8,297 nt of DNA, from contig CADBAC010000124.1 in assembly GCA_902792495.1 (NCBI GenBank), positions 1 through 8,297 of the forward strand. The letters run 5' to 3'. Below, piece by piece: positions 5,083-8,297 of this stretch (position 1 is its first letter; each line of letters opens with the position of its first letter). Made by a program: the position numbers and the translations under genes. The stretch is from Ruminococcus flavefaciens (lineage in GTDB: Bacteria > Bacillota > Clostridia > Oscillospirales > Ruminococcaceae). The notes below the pieces were generated by a model. That model saw only the letters and a list, made by a program, of their open reading frames with translations. It had not been told where the DNA came from and ran no database searches.

Positions 5083-6555
5083 ATGAACATGGACAGCAAA
5101 GAGGTCAAGAGCGTAGAAATGCGTATCAAATCGGCCGACGGCGCTTACAGATGGTACTCCTACCGCTATAAGTCCATCGAAGCCACTGACAACACTCTCC
5201 CCCTCTTCGGAGGAGCTATCCTCGATATCACAGACGAACACGAAAAGGATATCCGCATCGAGCGTCTGGCTTATATCGATGAAGTCACCGAGATCGCAAA
5301 CCGCAATAAACTGCTGAAGGAAGGTACTTCCATTTACGATTCCAGCAAGCTGCTGCATTACAACTTCTGGATAATCGTGCTGGATATCGACCGATTCCAC
5401 ATCATCAACGATACCTGCGGCTACGAAAACGGCAACACTATCCTCAAGAACTTCGCTCACATCCTGTATAAGTTCGTTACTCCCGGCGGCCTTGCAGCAC
5501 GTATAAGCGGCGACAATTTTGCCCTTATCCTCCGTGACTACGGCGACGACGATCTGCCTGTCCGCACAGTAAAGTCCATCCAGGATGAATTCGCAAGACT
5601 TGCTGTGGATCAGCTTTCGTCCATCAATCTCAGCTGCTCGGCAGGCTATTCAATGCTCCCGAGAGACGGAAAGTCATTCCGTGACATCCTCGATCACGCT
5701 GAATTCGCCCTCAAGTCCGCAAGCGGTTCCCAGGGCTGTATATGTGCTTACGAGCCAAGTATGCACGACTCCATAATCGGCAACACCGAAATGGAAAAGG
5801 CACTTGCTCTCGCCATCGAAAAGAACGAACTCCAGCTGTTCTACCAGCCGAAGATCGACCTTGCGACCAACAAGATCATGGGCGTTGAGGCGCTTATCAG
5901 ATGGATAAAGCCCGACGGCACTATCATCAGCCCCGACGTATTCGTGCCTATCGCCGAAAGCTCTCACCTCATCGGCAAGATCAGCGACTACGTGCTCAAC
6001 GAGGGCTGCCGCCAGAACAAGCTGTGGCAGAAAATGGGCTACCCGAACATCGTAATGTCCATCAACTTTGCTTCCACCGACTTCTATCAGACCGACCTCA
6101 AAGACAAGGTCTTCGAGGCTCTGGCAAGATCGGGACTGGATGCACAGTGGCTGGAAGTCGAACTCACCGAGACTCTTGCTCTCAGCGATGTTAACTTCGC
6201 TATCGCACAGATGAACAAGCTTCGTGAACTGGGAGTAAAACTTGCTATGGACGACTTCGGTACAGGTTACTCATCACTGAGCTACCTCCAGACTCTCCCC
6301 ATTACTCTGCTCAAACTTGACCGTTCGTTCATCACCGACATTGAACATGACAATATAGCCTACGAGATAGTATCCGCTGTCATTCGTATCGCTAAATCCA
6401 AGAAGATAGAAACTATCGCAGAAGGCATAGAAAATCACGTTCAAGAATCCATTCTCAGAATGGCAGGATGTGACTATGCTCAGGGCTACCTCTACGGAAA
6501 GCCCATGCCGCCTGCCGAATTACAGAAATTCTTTGAAGAAAATGCTAAAATATAA
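5083..6555 (+). CDS. C-terminal fragment: half PAS, degenerate GGDEF, intact EAL phosphodiesterase
   Basis: This 490-residue frame is the output half of the split gene. Residues 1-58 finish a PAS domain. The GGDEF domain (about 61-222) keeps DIDRF (101-105), but its signature is SGDNF (142-146), and the usual GH..GD after IND reads GYENGN, so cyclase activity is unlikely. The EAL domain (about 235-486) has EALIRW (E269), N328, E362 in ELTET, DDFGTGYSS (D390, D391), K411, E447 and Q467: every metal and catalytic position I can place is present. It would hydrolyse cyclic di-GMP to pGpG in the cytosol. The ATG at 5083 lacks a ribosome binding site but lies 17 bases after the TAA of the upstream fragment, so reinitiation could give a soluble enzyme without its membrane sensor. 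Otherwise it is the untranslated end of a pseudogene. Confidence 0.72.
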   Translation: MNMDSKEVKSVEMRIKSADGAYRWYSYRYKSIEATDNTLPLFGGAILDITDEHEKDIRIERLAYIDEVTEIANRNKLLKEGTSIYDSSKLLHYNFWIIVLDIDRFHIINDTCGYENGNTILKNFAHILYKFVTPGGLAARISGDNFALILRDYGDDDLPVRTVKSIQDEFARLAVDQLSSINLSCSAGYSMLPRDGKSFRDILDHAEFALKSASGSQGCICAYEPSMHDSIIGNTEMEKALALAIEKNELQLFYQPKIDLATNKIMGVEALIRWIKPDGTIISPDVFVPIAESSHLIGKISDYVLNEGCRQNKLWQKMGYPNIVMSINFASTDFYQTDLKDKVFEALARSGLDAQWLEVELTETLALSDVNFAIAQMNKLRELGVKLAMDDFGTGYSSLSYLQTLPITLLKLDRSFITDIEHDNIAYEIVSAVIRIAKSKKIETIAEGIENHVQESILRMAGCDYAQGYLYGKPMPPAELQKFFEENAKI

Positions 6556-6556
6556 A

Positions 6557-6588
6557 CACCGATGCGCATTAGGCATACGCAGACGGTG
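6557..6588 (+). other. Stem-loop in the gap before pfk
   Basis: CACCG (6557-6561) pairs with CGGTG (6584-6588), and inside it TGCG (6563-6566) pairs with CGCA (6578-6581), with a short loop between. No T run follows, so it is not an intrinsic terminator. It lies between the stop of the EAL frame and the pfk ribosome binding site and could stabilise or process the transcript that reaches pfk. Confidence 0.4.
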
Positions 6589-6606
6589 CAAACGGAGGTA
6601 TAACAC

Positions 6607-7689
6607 ATGAAAAGAAGAATCGGAATACTCACAAGCGGAGGCGACTGCCCCGGTCTCAATGCTACTATCAGAGGTGTGGCTAAGGCCTGTTATGAACGTT
6701 TCGGCGAAGAAAACGTCGAAATAGTCGGAATTTCCAACGGCTATTACGGTCTCATCAACAACCTCTGCAAGGACATGGCTCCGTCAGCTTTCTCGGGAAT
6801 CCTCACTCAGGGCGGAACTATCTTCGGTACAAAGCGTCAGCCGTTCAAGATGATGCAGGTCATCGGCGAGGACAACGTGGACAAGGTCAAGAATATGAAA
6901 GAGACCTACAAGAAGCAGAGACTGGACTGTCTCCTCACTCTCGGCGGAAACGGCACACACAAGACTTCCAAACTCCTCTCAGACGAAGGACTTAACGTTA
7001 TCGGCCTTCCAAAGACCATCGACAACGACATTTACGGCACAGACGTAACTTTCGGTTTCCACACCGCTGTGGATATCGCTACAGACGTTATCGACCGTCT
7101 TCACACCACAGCCGCAAGCCATTCTCGTATACTCGTTTGTGAGATCATGGGCAACAAGGCCGGCTGGCTCACCCTTAACGCAGGTATCGCAGGCGGCGCT
7201 GATGTAATCGTTATCCCTGAGATACCTTACGATATCGACAAGATATGCGACTCGGTAATGGCAAGAAGCGCATCAGGCAAGACTTTCTCCATTCTGGCAG
7301 TTGCGGAAGGTGCTTTCGATATAAACGAAGCCAAGATGAAAAAGAAGGAACGTGCAAAGAAGCGTGCGGAAGCTGGCATCACTACCGCTACAAGCCGCAT
7401 TGCCGCTCAGATCCAGGCAAACACAGGCATGGAAGCAAGAGTATGCGTTCCCGGACATATGCTCCGTGGCGGCGCTCCCAGTGCTTATGACCGTGTGCTT
7501 TCCACACAGTTCGGCGTTCACGCAGCTTACCTCATCGCTCAGGAGAAGTACGGCCGCACAGTTGCAAAGATCGGCAACAAGATCACTTCCAACAAGCTTG
7601 CAGATATTGCAGGAAAGACAAAGTTTGTCGATGTTGAAAGTCACCTCGTTATCGCTGCTCGTGATATCGGTGTATCTTTCGGCGATTGA
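6607..7689 (+). CDS. pfk: 6-phosphofructokinase (mixed-donor clade)
   Basis: This 360-residue cytosolic enzyme phosphorylates fructose 6-phosphate to fructose 1,6-bisphosphate, the committed step of glycolysis. The N-terminal GGDCPGLNA (11-19) is the nucleotide-binding loop. LGGNGTHKTS (about 112-121) and PKTIDND (about 135-141, with the catalytic Asp pair) form the donor and active site, followed by TFGFHTAVDIATDVIDRLHTTAASH. HSRILVCEIMGNKAGWL is the usual fructose-phosphate and subunit segment, and PGHMLRGGAPSAYDR lies near the C-terminal third. At the two donor-determining positions it has Gly (GGNG) and Lys (PKTIDND): Gly favours ATP, and Lys is shared with pyrophosphate enzymes, so the donor is open. 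The start is ATG at 6607 with GGAGG and an 8-base spacer. The gene is 51 bp behind the EAL frame, with no convincing promoter between, so it is probably read from upstream, at least in part. A strong terminator follows. Confidence 0.95.
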   Translation: MKRRIGILTSGGDCPGLNATIRGVAKACYERFGEENVEIVGISNGYYGLINNLCKDMAPSAFSGILTQGGTIFGTKRQPFKMMQVIGEDNVDKVKNMKETYKKQRLDCLLTLGGNGTHKTSKLLSDEGLNVIGLPKTIDNDIYGTDVTFGFHTAVDIATDVIDRLHTTAASHSRILVCEIMGNKAGWLTLNAGIAGGADVIVIPEIPYDIDKICDSVMARSASGKTFSILAVAEGAFDINEAKMKKKERAKKRAEAGITTATSRIAAQIQANTGMEARVCVPGHMLRGGAPSAYDRVLSTQFGVHAAYLIAQEKYGRTVAKIGNKITSNKLADIAGKTKFVDVESHLVIAARDIGVSFGD

Positions 7690-7696
7690 TAAAATT

Positions 7697-7725
7697 AAAG
7701 CCGCAGCAAATGCTGCGGCTTTTTT
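7697..7725 (+). terminator. Strong intrinsic terminator after pfk
   Basis: AAAGCCGCAGC (7697-7707) and GCTGCGGCTTT (7712-7722) form a perfect stem around the loop AAAT, followed by more T to give a six-T run. It begins eight bases after the pfk stop and should end transcripts coming from the left. The next gene starts 22 bases later. Confidence 0.95.
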
Positions 7726-7746
7726 AACAGCAGACAGAGGAATCTT

Positions 7747-8253
7747 ATGTACAAAAATTACACAAAAACCGAGATAGCGTTCCTGGGAACTTTGATAACT
7801 GCCGCACTAATTTACAGAATAGCGAACGATACAAAAATAGTCCGCATACCGTCCGAAGTCATTTTGCTCATCTGGATTTTCTGCATCGGTTATATTTTCT
7901 TCAACAGGAGCATAAAGCTGCTGATAAATGCAGTAAAAAACCGGAATAATTTCTGCGTCATCACAGCTGAAATAACGGAAATAAAGCATTTTTATTTGTC
8001 AAGAGGAGGCGGATATGACTATTACATCATCAGCTATGAATACATGAATAAGTCATACTCGCAGGAGATCCACAACTCTTTCAGTATAAAGAAATGGAAG
8101 AAAGACGACAGGATAAAAATAAAGGTGAACAAAAACGCTCCCGATAATATTATAATAGTGTTCAGTGACGTTTCAACGGCGGTGCTTATGAGTATTATCG
8201 GACTCATTTTTGAAGCAGTCCCCATCGCAGTTTACTTGCACACTCACAAATGA
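7747..8253 (+). CDS. Small membrane protein, DUF3592-like
   Basis: This 168-residue protein has three hydrophobic segments: about 9-24, about 37-53 and about 142-163. Between the second and third lies a soluble part (about 66-138). It reads ITAEITEIKHFY, then a YDYYIISYEYMNKSYSQE strand pair, then WKKDDRIKIKVNKNAPDNIII. That order (a T-x-x-I strand, a Y-rich strand with 'nKsYs', then a 'kkGD-i-vkyNp-nP' turn) is how DUF3592 membrane proteins look; the family's function is unknown and the match is by eye. The start is ATG at 7747, with AGAGG six bases upstream. The gene is visibly richer in A/T, with many ATA and AAA codons, than pfk. It sits 21 bases behind the pfk terminator with no recognisable promoter between, so its expression may depend on read-through. 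Confidence 0.72.
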   Translation: MYKNYTKTEIAFLGTLITAALIYRIANDTKIVRIPSEVILLIWIFCIGYIFFNRSIKLLINAVKNRNNFCVITAEITEIKHFYLSRGGGYDYYIISYEYMNKSYSQEIHNSFSIKKWKKDDRIKIKVNKNAPDNIIIVFSDVSTAVLMSIIGLIFEAVPIAVYLHTHK

Positions 8254-8297
8254 ACAGACATCATATAACTATGAAACCACAGCGTTAACCTCAGTAC

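Larger units (their letters stand above)
4328..6555 (+). pseudogene. Frameshifted membrane PAS-PAS-GGDEF-EAL cyclic di-GMP protein
   Basis: This is one ancestral gene now split in two frames. A 17-bp tandem duplication at 5020-5053 shifts the frame; removing one copy gives a single 737-codon frame (736 residues plus stop). Across the junction it then reads SLVHPNDRIIFDGALMNMD, a normal PAS sequence. The restored protein has two membrane helices (about 7-27 and 33-57), PAS 1 (75-177), PAS 2 (about 187-297), GGDEF (about 307-470) and EAL (about 475-732). GGDEF proteins make cyclic di-GMP and EAL proteins cleave it to pGpG. Here the GGDEF site is degenerate and the EAL site complete, so the likely role was a sensory phosphodiesterase at the membrane. 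It also carries an ATA at the expected start. The rest of the sequence has no other stops or gaps, so the damage is recent, or the duplication acts as a reversible switch. An assembly error is a third possibility. Confidence 0.8.

Noticed and set aside
5011..5460. Acidic open frame on the minus strand opposite the PAS/GGDEF region
   Set aside because: It is a mirror of codon bias in the real gene and has no start signals.

Overview
The window looks like chromosomal DNA from a Gram-positive Firmicute of the class Clostridia, most likely a Ruminococcus-type relative (Oscillospiraceae). Three things suggest this: strong GGAGG ribosome binding sites with 8-nt spacing, near-consensus sigma-A promoters including extended -10 elements, and a SAM-I riboswitch ahead of metK. 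The taxonomic placement is an inference from gene style, not a search result. No mobile element, phage gene, CRISPR array, tRNA or rRNA was seen.

Left part (1-1534, minus strand): a consensus promoter drives a SAM-I riboswitch with its own terminator, then metK (S-adenosylmethionine synthetase), then one base further on the 5' end of a probable dut (dUTPase) that leaves the window. SAM made by MetK should shut off its own transcript, and dut probably shares that control.

Middle-left (1535-1946) has no protein gene but holds several hairpins. One stretch, read leftwards, has an extended -10 box, a GNRA-capped hairpin and a terminator-like stem with a U-rich tail, so it could be a small RNA.

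Middle (1947-4050, minus strand): a two-component operon with an OmpR/PhoB-type response regulator followed by an overlapping membrane histidine kinase that uses a TTG start. Its promoter (4163-4192) contains a perfect inverted repeat. A divergent and very strong promoter (4261-4289) fires rightwards.

Middle-right (4328-6555, plus strand): a membrane-anchored PAS-PAS-GGDEF-EAL protein for cyclic di-GMP turnover. The reading frame is broken by a 17-bp tandem duplication (5020-5053). Deleting one copy restores a single 737-codon frame with a normal PAS sequence. The only start codon placed properly behind its ribosome binding site is ATA. The GGDEF site is degenerate and the EAL site is intact, so the ancestral protein was probably a phosphodiesterase. 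The gene is either decaying or switched off by a reversible slippage event.

Right part (6607-8253, plus strand): a 6-phosphofructokinase gene of the Gly/Lys mixed clade with a strong terminator, then a small A/T-richer membrane protein that resembles DUF3592 proteins. I did not find a clearly new multi-gene system. The most notable signals are the duplication-broken c-di-GMP gene with its ATA start and the possible small RNA near 1620-1760.
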